From JAUPVL01 sp964481235 (GTDB lineage Bacteria > Patescibacteriota > Saccharimonadia > CAILAD01 > BJGX01): a stretch of DNA of 64,000 nt. Made by a program: the position numbers and the translations under genes. Below are positions 16,043-24,569 of the stretch, in pieces. Location of the stretch: contig CAYZYH010000004.1 of assembly GCA_964481235.1 (NCBI GenBank), positions 1-64,000 of the forward strand. Direction: 5' to 3'. Positions within the stretch are counted from its first letter, which is position 1. Each line of letters opens with the position of its first letter. The notes beneath the pieces were generated by a model, which was not told the DNA's origin, did not search any database, and worked only from the letters and a program-made list of their open reading frames with translations.

Positions 16043-16927
16043 ATGAGTCATCAACACGACACTGATTCGAATAGCCACTTTGGTATTGGGTTAATCCTCA
16101 ATACTGGCTTTACTGTGTTTGAAATGACGGTTGGAGTTTTGAGCGGCAGTTTGGCACTAGTAGCCGATGCCGCTCATAACCTAACCGATAGCTTAACGCT
16201 GGCGATCGCCTATGCTGCCGAGCGAATAAGCCGTCGTCAGCCCGATATTAAGCGTACCTATGGATATGGGCGGGTAAAAATAATCGCTGCTCTGCTCAAT
16301 TCAGGTATTTTGATGGCTATCGCTACCTTCATAACAATTGAAGCTATCCAGCGTCTGTCGGAGCCTAAAGAGGTACCTGGCTTAACAATTGCAGTCGTGG
16401 CTACGATTGGCATTGCTATTAATGGTGGGGTTGCGTATCTGCTCAGCAAACGTAAGCATGATCTAAATACCAAAGCTGCCTATACAAACATGCTTTATGA
16501 TACGCTCAGCTCGGTTGGAGCACTGGTTGCTGGATTGGCGATATACTTTTTCCATATATACTGGCTCGATAGTGTGGTTGGTCTGGCTATCGCTTTCATG
16601 CTTCTTATTGCTACCCTGGGCATAGTCAAAGAAGTATTCCAGGTACTGCTAGAAGGAGTGCCAAAGGGAGTTGACCTGCAAAAATTACGCCAAGAACTGC
16701 TCAGTATAAAGGGTGTTAAATCTATTGACGACGTGCACGCTTGGGCGATCGATAACGATAACTACGCCTTTAGCTGTCACATCGCTGTCGAAGAAAAAAA
16801 CTTAAGTGACAGTCGTAAAATCGTTGAATCCGCTAAAGAATTACTAGATAAGGATTTTGGATTTGGGCACTCAACCATTGAGGTTGAACTAGACGGCTGC
16901 CAGCCCGAAGAGCACGGACACGCATAA
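16043..16927 (+). CDS. Cation diffusion facilitator (CDF) metal exporter
   Basis: A 294-residue protein with six membrane helices and a C-terminal cytoplasmic domain (about 205-285), the CzcD/ZitB layout. Helix II carries DAAHNLTDS (HxxxD) of the transport site. In helix V the matching HxxxD of zinc exporters is NMLYD, so Asn replaces His, which may shift metal preference. Short His-containing tails lie at both ends (SHQHD and EEHGHA). It is followed by uppP after 6 nt. Confidence 0.88.
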   Translation: MSHQHDTDSNSHFGIGLILNTGFTVFEMTVGVLSGSLALVADAAHNLTDSLTLAIAYAAERISRRQPDIKRTYGYGRVKIIAALLNSGILMAIATFITIEAIQRLSEPKEVPGLTIAVVATIGIAINGGVAYLLSKRKHDLNTKAAYTNMLYDTLSSVGALVAGLAIYFFHIYWLDSVVGLAIAFMLLIATLGIVKEVFQVLLEGVPKGVDLQKLRQELLSIKGVKSIDDVHAWAIDNDNYAFSCHIAVEEKNLSDSRKIVESAKELLDKDFGFGHSTIEVELDGCQPEEHGHA

Positions 16928-16933
16928 TAAGTT

Positions 16934-17719
16934 ATGTTAGATGCTCTTATATTGGGAATTGTTGAGGGTTTTACAGAGTTTCTGCCCATTTCATCTACTG
17001 GACACCTAATATTAGTTGGTAATCTACTAGGCTTTACTGGTGAAAAGGCTGCTACATTCGAGGTGTTTATACAGCTTGGAGCAATTCTGGCCGTTTTGGT
17101 TCTTTACCAAAGGCGGTTTACAGGCTTATTCAGCACCGAAACTAAAGGATTGGCTGGCATCAGAGGGTTAAAACTGCTAGCTATTACTACTGTTCCAGCA
17201 GTGATTGCGGGTTTTCTGCTTCATGGAATTATTAAGGCAAAACTCTTTAATCCATTCACTGTAGCAATTGGCTTGCTAGTTGGCGGTGTTATTATCATTG
17301 TCGTTGAGCGTTGGCATAAGCCAACCGAGGGCGTTGAGATTGATGACATATCTGAAAAGCAGGCTTTAAAAGTAGGACTGTTTCAATTACTTGCTTTGTG
17401 GCCTGGTTTTTCTAGAGCAGGGGCAACTATTATTGGTGGTAGACTAGTAGGTTTAAGTGACAAAGCCGCTGTAGAGTATTCATTCTTGGCTGCGGTACCA
17501 CTCATGATAGCTGCCGTTGGGTATGACTTGGTAAAAAGTATTCCTGCTCTTTCAACTAATGATATTGGCATTTTCTTTGTTGGTTTCGTAGCCGCTTTCC
17601 TCTCGGCTTTGGTGGCAATAAAGTTTCTGGTTGCAATTGTATCTCGCTATAGTCTGGCACCGTTCGGCTGGTATCGTATTGAGTTGGCTCTAATGATCTT
17701 TTTAGTGCTAGCTCTTTAG
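16934..17719 (+). CDS. uppP: Undecaprenyl-diphosphatase (BacA/UppP)
   Basis: A 261-residue membrane enzyme that recycles undecaprenyl pyrophosphate to the monophosphate carrier for wall and glycan synthesis. Both family motifs are present: EGFTEFLPISSTGH near residue 10 and PGFSRAGATI near residue 156. Extra copies confer bacitracin resistance in other bacteria. It directly follows the CDF exporter and appears to be element cargo, though it could be the cell's own copy. Confidence 0.93.
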   Translation: MLDALILGIVEGFTEFLPISSTGHLILVGNLLGFTGEKAATFEVFIQLGAILAVLVLYQRRFTGLFSTETKGLAGIRGLKLLAITTVPAVIAGFLLHGIIKAKLFNPFTVAIGLLVGGVIIIVVERWHKPTEGVEIDDISEKQALKVGLFQLLALWPGFSRAGATIIGGRLVGLSDKAAVEYSFLAAVPLMIAAVGYDLVKSIPALSTNDIGIFFVGFVAAFLSALVAIKFLVAIVSRYSLAPFGWYRIELALMIFLVLAL

Positions 17720-17924
17720 CAATAAACCAAGCAAGCTAAAATGAATATGTAAGATGTCAGGTAAGCTACTAGACAGCTAGCAATTCACCTGATAGCTCAA
17801 ATGTATCAACCAAAGATTTTAGGTTATAATCTTCATTAGAGGTAATTGCTGCCGTTTGTAATGCGTCAGCGATGCCCTGCCAAAGTACTTATGCTTAATT
17901 CACATAAATTACCACCCAGGAAAT
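17720..17924. other. Intergenic gap with a 10-bp match to the tRNA-Trp end
   Basis: No gene is seen in these 205 nt. CCCTGCCAAA (17875-17884) matches 9983-9992 at the tRNA-Trp 3' end and is one of two candidate right attachment sites. Confidence 0.35.
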
Positions 17925-18308
17925 ATGAAAACAATATTAGTAGATGCAATAAATGGTTTAGTCCTTGAAGATGGTAGTATTCTTGAGCCAATGCACAAAC
18001 TACTTGAAAGTTATCCAAATAACAAACTGGTATTGACAGGTGCAAATGATGAACAGTACAAGAAGTTCAAACTTGACCAAGTACCGTACGAAGTTTTTAC
18101 CCTAAAACATGACCCCGAAAAAACTGATCCAGTGTATTTCAAGATACTACTTGAAAAGTACGGACTTAAACCCGATGATGTTGTTTATTTTGAGCACAAC
18201 GCAGAAGCGGCTAAGACAGCTAAATCCGTTGGCATTACCACATTCTACTACGACCACACCAAAGAAGATATGGATACACTAAAGCAATTCTTGGATGAAA
18301 ACCTATGA
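17925..18308 (+). CDS. HAD-like protein lacking key catalytic residues
   Basis: A 127-residue protein with HAD-fold spacing. Motif I reads ILVDAINGL, where the second Asp of DxD is missing. Motif II is VLTGAND with the Thr present. The motif IV area reads VVYFEHNAEAA where active members have a D-D pair. It is therefore likely an inactive HAD or a divergent enzyme. CAGGAA precedes the ATG. It lies between the two candidate right ends of the element. Confidence 0.6.
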   Translation: MKTILVDAINGLVLEDGSILEPMHKLLESYPNNKLVLTGANDEQYKKFKLDQVPYEVFTLKHDPEKTDPVYFKILLEKYGLKPDDVVYFEHNAEAAKTAKSVGITTFYYDHTKEDMDTLKQFLDENL

Positions 18309-18371
18309 TGGTTGTTGTTTGATAATTAAGTTACCATTTTAGCTTACTAACCCCTGCCACAAGTTGTTTTT

Positions 18372-18397
18372 AAAAAGACACGAAAGTGTCTTTTTTT
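18372..18397 (+). terminator. Rho-independent terminator
   Basis: AAAAAGACAC (18372-18381), a GAAA loop, then GTGTCTTTTT (18386-18395) within a run of seven T. It ends the HAD gene and lies just right of the candidate attachment site. Confidence 0.85.
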
Positions 18398-18425
18398 GAG
18401 GATTAAGTATATACATTAACTGTGC

Positions 18426-18431
18426 TACAAT
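18426..18431 (+). promoter_or_regulatory. Extended -10 box, predicted leaderless start
   Basis: TGC-TACAAT is an extended -10 element. The hexamer ends 8 nt before the ATG at 18440. Confidence 0.5.
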
Positions 18432-18439
18432 TTAAATAA

Positions 18440-19279
18440 ATGAAAGCACAAGCGAAATCGAAGCTATCTAAGTCACACGATAAGTTTGCACCTTTACGCT
18501 GGGTAATATTAGTAATATTAATAATTACAGCCATATTACCAAATATTTCTGGCCCAGCGGCCCTAATAATATATTTGCTACCGACAATATTTGTATTTAT
18601 GCACGGCGCAAGGTATTTGGGGCGTAAGAATATACTCATATTTTTTATGGTCACCTACATTATTACTTTTACAGCCGAGTATCTCGGGGTGAATACTGGG
18701 CATGTTTTTGGTGCTTATTACTATAATTTGGTTGGTAATGGGCCGCTACTTGGTGGCGTACCGGTTCTTCTGATGCTTACATACTTTAGCTTGGCTTATA
18801 GTAGTTATTTAGTAATTAGAATAATATTGGGTTGGCTAAAGGTAGTAAAGGGTTGGGGAATAGTAATACTAAGCTTACTAAGCGGTATGCTTATGACTCT
18901 ATCAGATCTGGCCAACGACCCTATCAACTCAACTGTTGATAAGATATATATATGGACCCAAGGTGGAATATTCTTTGGGGTGCCATATCAGAACTTTACA
19001 GGTTGGCTAGGAGAGACGGTAGTACTATTTTTGATAATATCGGCAGTACTGGCATATATTACCAAGTCGCCCCACCTAAGAGTGTTACCAAGTAGTAGGT
19101 TTCTCACGGAGCCTATTGTGTTGTTTATCATACCTGTGGTGTCAGTTATCTTAAGCCCTATACTAACTACCAAACCCACCACTATTACCGAGCCAATGTC
19201 GCTTATAGCCTTGTTTGGTCTTGGTACCATCGCGCTATTAGCTTTAGTAAGGGCTGCTGCTAACAAACATCATATATAA
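18440..19279 (+). CDS. Carotenoid biosynthesis membrane protein, CruF (DUF422) family
   Basis: A 279-residue protein with about eight membrane helices. EYLGVNTGHVFGAYYY near residue 80, GPLLGGVPVLLML near 102, DLANDP near 157 and GGIFFGVPYQNFTGW near 176 are the conserved blocks of the CruF/DUF422 family. Characterised members hydrate C-1,2 double bonds of gamma-carotene-type or bisanhydrobacterioruberin carotenoids. It stands alone, 13 kb from the main carotenoid cluster, and precedes the pilus genes. Confidence 0.75.
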   Translation: MKAQAKSKLSKSHDKFAPLRWVILVILIITAILPNISGPAALIIYLLPTIFVFMHGARYLGRKNILIFFMVTYIITFTAEYLGVNTGHVFGAYYYNLVGNGPLLGGVPVLLMLTYFSLAYSSYLVIRIILGWLKVVKGWGIVILSLLSGMLMTLSDLANDPINSTVDKIYIWTQGGIFFGVPYQNFTGWLGETVVLFLIISAVLAYITKSPHLRVLPSSRFLTEPIVLFIIPVVSVILSPILTTKPTTITEPMSLIALFGLGTIALLALVRAAANKHHI

Positions 19280-19336
19280 CTAAATATTGAAGTAAAAAAA
19301 TTGTGTTTTATTGGTTATTTATGCCCTGCCATGGGG

Positions 19337-19342
19337 TATAAT
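19337..19342 (+). promoter_or_regulatory. -10 box of the pilus operon
   Basis: TATAAT lies 36 nt before the pilB ATG. Unlike the leaderless genes, this transcript would carry a leader of about 30 nt with GAGGTT. Confidence 0.4.
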
Positions 19343-19378
19343 TAACATAACCGGAATTGAGGTTATTTAGCTTTATAT

Positions 19379-21151
19379 ATGGATAAAACAAATCAATCCC
19401 CCAAATCTTCAGATGTAGTTGATCAAAACACCACTACAGATGAAAGTAGTAAGAAGCCAAAAGTTACTGCTTCTCAAGGTGTAACTATTGAAGAAGCCCA
19501 GAACTCTAGAATTAATACGGCTAAACGTATTAAAGAGGCTATGCTTAGTCAAAACAAAATTTCTCAAAAACAGCTAGACGCCATAGAGCATATTACTAAG
19601 CTACACAACATTAACTTTATAGATTATTTAATATCACAAAATATTGTCAATAAAGACTTTATTGGTCAAACCCTAGCCAACTATTACAATACCTCATACA
19701 TAGATCTAGAAAACAATCAGCCTCCAAAAGACCTAGTACTTAAGATACCCAAGAATGTAACTACTGAGAACCGAGTAATATTTTATTATGTAGACAAAAC
19801 AAGAGCTGTGTTTGTTACCGACGAGCCAGGCCAGGTAGGGCTGAAAGAAAAACTAGCTATCTACACCAATGGTCTACCTGTATCTATTGCATACTCTCTA
19901 AGTGACGATATTGACGTTATTCTGGCTCACTATCGCAAGCCGCTAGCTACGCGATTTAACCAAATTATTCAAGAGCAGGAACGTGTTGCGCCAGAAATAA
20001 TAGATGAAATTATCAAAGATGCTATCGTGTTTGATGTGAGTGATATTCATTTTGAACCAGAAGAGAAAGTAGTTTTAATAAGGTTCCGAATAGATGGTGT
20101 ATTGCGTGAGGCTGGTCAGATACCTATTCAGTATTATGAGAATGTACTTAATAGGTTAAAGGTGCAAGCGAGAATGCGCATAGACGAACATGGCGCTAGC
20201 CAAGATGGCGCCATACGCTATAGCGTAGATGAAGAATCTGTAGATATTCGTATTTCTATTGTCCCAACACTTAACGGAGAGAAGGTTGCTCTAAGACTGC
20301 TCGCTGGCAACTCAAAGAACCTCAACTTCAAAAACCTCGGTTTTAATGTCTTTGATCTCAAGTTGATTGAAGCACAAATGCATCGGCCATTCGGTATGAT
20401 AGTTACCACTGGACCAACTGGTTCGGGTAAAACCACTACACTTTATGCTATGCTAAAGCAGCTAAATAGCTCAGATATTAATATTACCACCATAGAGGAT
20501 CCTGTAGAATACAAACTTTTTGGTGTAAATCAAATACAGGTAAACCGGGCTACTAATCTTACTTTTGCCGAAGGGTTAAGAACTATTGTCCGACAAGACC
20601 CAGATATCATTTTGGTAGGTGAAATTCGTGACAAAGAGACGGCCAAAATGGCTGTAAACGCTGCGCTAACAGGCCACCTACTATTCTCTACCTTTCACGC
20701 CAACGACTCTGCCACGGCTATTCCTCGCTTTATAGACATGGGGGTAGAGCCTTTCTTGCTTTCATCTACTCTAAACGCCGTAATTGCTCAACGCTTAATG
20801 CGAACAATTTGTGTTACTTGTAGAAAGAGTTACTTGGTAAATCTTAGTGATATACAAAAAAAGATTCCTCATGCTGAAATGTATTTCAAAAGACCTCAAG
20901 TTACACTTTACTATGGCGAAGGCTGTGAATCTTGTAATTACTCGGGCTATAAGGGTAGGGTAGCATTATACGAAATACTAGTGGTATCACCAGCAATTAA
21001 AGAGCTTATAGTTAAAAATCCATCCAGCAAATTAATATGGGATCAAGCCAGAAAAGAAGGTGCTCGTACGCTATTTGAAGACGGTATAATAAAAATACAA
21101 AATGGTCGATCGACCCTAGAGGAGTTAATGCGTGTCGCCGAACCAAAATAA
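19379..21151 (+). CDS. pilB: Type IV pilus assembly ATPase PilB (GspE family)
   Basis: A 590-residue ATPase that powers pilus extension. A disordered N-terminus (1-45) is followed by the MshEN/GspE-N domain. The ATPase core has Walker A GPTGSGKTTTLYAML, the Asp box, Walker B DPDIILVGEIRD and a His box with STFHANDSATAI. A C4 zinc module follows (CVTCRKSY, then CESCNYSGYKGR). The zinc module and the MshEN-type domain mark PilB rather than the retraction ATPase PilT. It is the first gene of the pilus operon. Confidence 0.95.
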   Translation: MDKTNQSPKSSDVVDQNTTTDESSKKPKVTASQGVTIEEAQNSRINTAKRIKEAMLSQNKISQKQLDAIEHITKLHNINFIDYLISQNIVNKDFIGQTLANYYNTSYIDLENNQPPKDLVLKIPKNVTTENRVIFYYVDKTRAVFVTDEPGQVGLKEKLAIYTNGLPVSIAYSLSDDIDVILAHYRKPLATRFNQIIQEQERVAPEIIDEIIKDAIVFDVSDIHFEPEEKVVLIRFRIDGVLREAGQIPIQYYENVLNRLKVQARMRIDEHGASQDGAIRYSVDEESVDIRISIVPTLNGEKVALRLLAGNSKNLNFKNLGFNVFDLKLIEAQMHRPFGMIVTTGPTGSGKTTTLYAMLKQLNSSDINITTIEDPVEYKLFGVNQIQVNRATNLTFAEGLRTIVRQDPDIILVGEIRDKETAKMAVNAALTGHLLFSTFHANDSATAIPRFIDMGVEPFLLSSTLNAVIAQRLMRTICVTCRKSYLVNLSDIQKKIPHAEMYFKRPQVTLYYGEGCESCNYSGYKGRVALYEILVVSPAIKELIVKNPSSKLIWDQARKEGARTLFEDGIIKIQNGRSTLEELMRVAEPK

Positions 21152-22319
21152 TCCTGTAAAAATAGACGGTGTGAGCAACGATAGGTCATCTAAAGATGCC
21201 CCCAAAGTTACTGTAGAAAAAAAACCGGCTGAAGATGTAGAGAAAAAAACTAAATCCAAACCGCTTACCAAGCACGCTGTTAGTAGAGATGCTCGAGAGT
21301 ATTTTACTGAGACATTAAGCATGCTAATTTCTACCGGTGTGACTGTGGGTCTCTCACTTGAAATACTCAGTAAAGAAGCACCTACCAAAAAAGTTAAAGC
21401 TGCAATACTTGCTATGCGTGACAAAGTTGACGAGGGCGGTACACTTTGGCGGGCTATAGGTGAGTCGGGTATGTTAAATGCCTCTTCAGTTGCGTTAATA
21501 AGGGCTGGCGAAGAATCTGGGCGACTATCTGAAAACCTAAAGGTTGTTTCTGAGCAAACCCATAGAATTAACATGATCAACTCTAAGGTTCGCTCAGCAC
21601 TTATTTATCCTACATTTCTTGTGGTGTTGATGTTAATTGTTGGTAGCGGCATAAGCTTATTTCTGTTACCAAGATTAGCAGAAATATTCGAAGGCTTAGA
21701 TGTAGAATTAAACTTACTTACAAAAGTAATGATTGGCTTTGGGTTGTTTTGGTCGCACTGGGGCCTACTATTGTCGGGTATTTTTGTGGTTGCGGTTTTT
21801 ATTATTGGTATGGGCATCGCTTATGTAAAGCCTATCAGAACTCTAGCAGAGAAAGTACTCTATGTTATACCTGGTATAAAAACTCTCATTTATCAGTCCG
21901 AAATCTCTAGGTTTGGATTTATAATGGGCTCACTATTAGAGGCAGGCCTACCAATTGTAGATGTGCTCGACTCTCTTGTAGATTCTTTTGCTACAGTCAG
22001 GTATAGCAATATTGCAAAAATTATAAGAACGAACGTAGAAGAAGGTCAGTCTTTGGCGACTACTCTAGAGAAGATTCCAGATAGAAAAGCTTTGCCTGGC
22101 CCCATAAGACAGCTTATAGTAAGTTCTGAACAGTCGGGCAACCTTTCTGATACATTACTTAAAATTAGCAGTACCTATGAAGAAAAGGTTGAGATAACAG
22201 CCGAGAACCTTGAAACTGTACTAGAGCCTATTATCTTAATTGCAATAGCGGTAGGAGTACTCTTTATTGCCTTATCGGTAATATTGCCCATTTATGGCTT
22301 GCTCGGAGGAATTAAGTAA
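21132..22319 (+). CDS. pilC: Type IV pilus inner-membrane platform protein PilC (GspF family)
   Basis: A 395-residue protein with two GspF domains (about 55-178 and 255-380) and three long membrane helices (near 160, 200 and 370). Typical are DEGGTLWRAIGESGMLNASSVALIRAGEESGRL and the second-domain match EEGQSLATTLEKIP. It couples PilB ATP hydrolysis to pilin insertion. The GTG start overlaps the pilB end by 20 nt. Confidence 0.93.
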   Translation: MSPNQNNPVKIDGVSNDRSSKDAPKVTVEKKPAEDVEKKTKSKPLTKHAVSRDAREYFTETLSMLISTGVTVGLSLEILSKEAPTKKVKAAILAMRDKVDEGGTLWRAIGESGMLNASSVALIRAGEESGRLSENLKVVSEQTHRINMINSKVRSALIYPTFLVVLMLIVGSGISLFLLPRLAEIFEGLDVELNLLTKVMIGFGLFWSHWGLLLSGIFVVAVFIIGMGIAYVKPIRTLAEKVLYVIPGIKTLIYQSEISRFGFIMGSLLEAGLPIVDVLDSLVDSFATVRYSNIAKIIRTNVEEGQSLATTLEKIPDRKALPGPIRQLIVSSEQSGNLSDTLLKISSTYEEKVEITAENLETVLEPIILIAIAVGVLFIALSVILPIYGLLGGIK

Positions 22320-22324
22320 TTAAT

Positions 22325-22780
22325 ATGTTTGTTAAAAAAAAACTTGCACTACACCAGTATGGTTTTACCTTAATTGAGCTCATACTTTCTATTGGAATAA
22401 TTTCTATTATACTAATGTTAACAGCACCAGTACTGCAACGCTATGTGTTGCGCAACGACTTAGAAGTTATTAGTAGTATCATTATTCAAGATATGTATCG
22501 TGCGCAGAGCCTAGCTAGATCTGGAGAAAATGATGGTAATTGGGGCGTGCATGTGCAAAATGGCAGTATCACAGTTTTTCAGGGAAATAGTTATGCTACC
22601 AGAAACCAATCTAAAGATGAGGTTTATCCTTTTACATCATCTATTACTTTTTCGGGTCAAACTGAATTTGTTTTCGACAAATTCACCGGCAAGTTATCTA
22701 TACCTGGTGCTGTTACGGTAGTAAACAAGGGCGACAACAAGACTATTACGGTAAGCTCAAAGGGAGTAATTGAATATTAG
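22325..22780 (+). CDS. Minor type IV prepilin (GspH/FimT type)
   Basis: A 151-residue prepilin. GFTLIELILSIGIISI near residue 13 is the processed class III signal, with Gly before the cleavage and Glu at +5. The C-terminal part is a small beta-rich pilin head. Minor pilins of this type prime pilus assembly in a tip complex. It starts 5 nt after pilC. Confidence 0.85.
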   Translation: MFVKKKLALHQYGFTLIELILSIGIISIILMLTAPVLQRYVLRNDLEVISSIIIQDMYRAQSLARSGENDGNWGVHVQNGSITVFQGNSYATRNQSKDEVYPFTSSITFSGQTEFVFDKFTGKLSIPGAVTVVNKGDNKTITVSSKGVIEY

Positions 22781-22781
22781 C

Positions 22782-24557
22782 ATGACATCAACAAATCGCA
22801 CAGCTGCATCAATGCCAACGGGCTTTAGTTTGATAGAGATTTTATTGGCTGTAGCAATATTTGCATTATTTGGCACTGTTATGCTCAGTGCTTTTATATA
22901 CGGCCGAGACGGAGTAAGACAAGCCGGTGAACGTACAAGAGCCACTGAACTCTCTAGTGCTGGTTTAGAAGTGGTTAGAAATATTGCTAATCCCAACTAC
23001 TCTAATCTATCTAGTTATTCAAACGGCACCAACTATTATATTAGTTCAGTAAACAACCAATGGCAGCTAACCACAATTCCTCAACTTGTAGATGGCAAAT
23101 ATACAAGAATAGTTAATTTTAGTGATGGACCAAATGGCTCACGTAAAGTTACTGTCACAGTGAGTTGGCCACGAACATTAGTGATTAGTTCTTCATTGAG
23201 CGTTGTAACATATTTTGCTAACTGGCGCCAACCAACCTCGGCACCAATCAAAAGTGGGCTTTTTGTCTATGCCGATGGCGGTACCACTACAGATAGGATG
23301 GAATATAGACAGCTATTAACAACTGGCTCTTGGACTGCCCAGACTGTAATACCAGATGTAAGTACCACCACCAACAATCGAGTGCCACGTTCACTTAAGC
23401 TTTACTCGGCACAAACTGGCTCGGCCAAGATGATGGTCTCTAGGCACTATGATGGCGCCAGGCAATATATGTATGCTACTGCCTGGAACGGTAGTAGTTG
23501 GGCAACTCCACAGCTACTCGCCCAATGGACTTCTAGTAGCGCACTTAATTCTGGTAATTATGGAGGAGATTTTTTAGCCGACGGTTCATTTGTAGCAGTA
23601 TATTCAGATGGTAGTAATAACCCTAAGTCTAGATCATTTAATGGCGCAACCTGGGGGCCAGAGGTTGGCTTGGGACAGATTGGCTCTAGCAGTAACTACA
23701 TAACAGCAATGATGATTAAGGCTAGACCCGCATCTAATGACATGATGACAGTTTTTCTCACAAACGACTATCAGGTGAATACTAGCTTTTATGCCAATAG
23801 TGCCTGGTCTACCTATACCCAACACACCAATAGTTCTGCGGGAAATGGCTCTTTGCTGGTGGACTTTGACTGGAGTAACGTTAATACTAGCCAAGGTACC
23901 GTACTATATACTACTTCTAGTAACAGTCGTGCTTTGCGTGCTCAAACATTTACTATTAACGGAAGTGGATCTGGTAGTTGGAGTTCTGTTATCACAAGTG
24001 GCAACATACCATCGGGGCAATCTATCATCTCAATTCGGCAAATTTCGAGGCCAAGCTCTGCCAACGAGTTAGTAGCGTGTGCTAAGAGTGATATCAACCC
24101 TGGTTCAATATTTTGTTACGAAATTAATCCTGGCGGTGTTGGTTTTGTTACGCCTACAAACAATCTTATTACCAACAACACTGATTACGGCGGGCAAATA
24201 ACTTTTGATGTTGCTTATAAATACGTTAATTCTAACGATGGCGTAATAGCTTACTCCGATAACACTCGAAGCGGTAAATTAAAGATATATAATAGCAGCC
24301 TAAACTCATGGGCAACAAGTGCAATAGCACTACCGAACGCCAGTGACAATATTGGAAAAACTCGAATAGTAGGCAGACCAAATGCTGACGAAACCATGGT
24401 AATGGTGTCTGATGCTTTCCGTAATTTATATTCAGTTGTGTTAGATGGAACCACTAATACATTATTTACTACACCATCAGGTAAAGCCTGGACTAATCAC
24501 TTATCTAGCGGGCCTACAAACGACGCTGTATGGTTTGATTTTGCTTGGGATAACTAA
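22782..24557 (+). CDS. Giant minor prepilin with a large extracellular repeat domain
   Basis: A 591-residue protein that begins as a normal type IV prepilin (GFSLIEILLAVAIFALFG near residue 15). It continues with about 450 residues rich in Ser, Thr, Asn, Gly and Trp. Recurring units such as NGSSWATPQLL, FNGATWGPEVGL and ANSAWSTYTQ, each followed by a strand with Asp or Ser, suggest a beta-propeller. Such a pilin could present a binding domain at the pilus tip, as PilY1 does elsewhere. The start is the ATG at 22782. Confidence 0.8.
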   Translation: MTSTNRTAASMPTGFSLIEILLAVAIFALFGTVMLSAFIYGRDGVRQAGERTRATELSSAGLEVVRNIANPNYSNLSSYSNGTNYYISSVNNQWQLTTIPQLVDGKYTRIVNFSDGPNGSRKVTVTVSWPRTLVISSSLSVVTYFANWRQPTSAPIKSGLFVYADGGTTTDRMEYRQLLTTGSWTAQTVIPDVSTTTNNRVPRSLKLYSAQTGSAKMMVSRHYDGARQYMYATAWNGSSWATPQLLAQWTSSSALNSGNYGGDFLADGSFVAVYSDGSNNPKSRSFNGATWGPEVGLGQIGSSSNYITAMMIKARPASNDMMTVFLTNDYQVNTSFYANSAWSTYTQHTNSSAGNGSLLVDFDWSNVNTSQGTVLYTTSSNSRALRAQTFTINGSGSGSWSSVITSGNIPSGQSIISIRQISRPSSANELVACAKSDINPGSIFCYEINPGGVGFVTPTNNLITNNTDYGGQITFDVAYKYVNSNDGVIAYSDNTRSGKLKIYNSSLNSWATSAIALPNASDNIGKTRIVGRPNADETMVMVSDAFRNLYSVVLDGTTNTLFTTPSGKAWTNHLSSGPTNDAVWFDFAWDN

Positions 24558-24569
24558 GGGCAATTAATT

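Larger units (their letters stand above)
9981..18359. mobile_element. Putative integrated plasmid- or phage-like element at tRNA-Trp
   Basis: The left edge is the 3' end of tRNA-Trp, with a large serine recombinase reading out of it. Next come a rolling-circle-type initiator, a SpoVG-like gene and unknown genes on the minus strand, then a MerR-like HTH gene and a plus-strand cargo block. The right edge is uncertain. ACCCCTGCCA, the last 10 nt of the tRNA gene, recurs at 18350-18359; a second 10-bp match (CCCTGCCAAA) lies at 17875-17884. Both are short enough to occur by chance, so the boundary is an inference. Confidence 0.55.
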
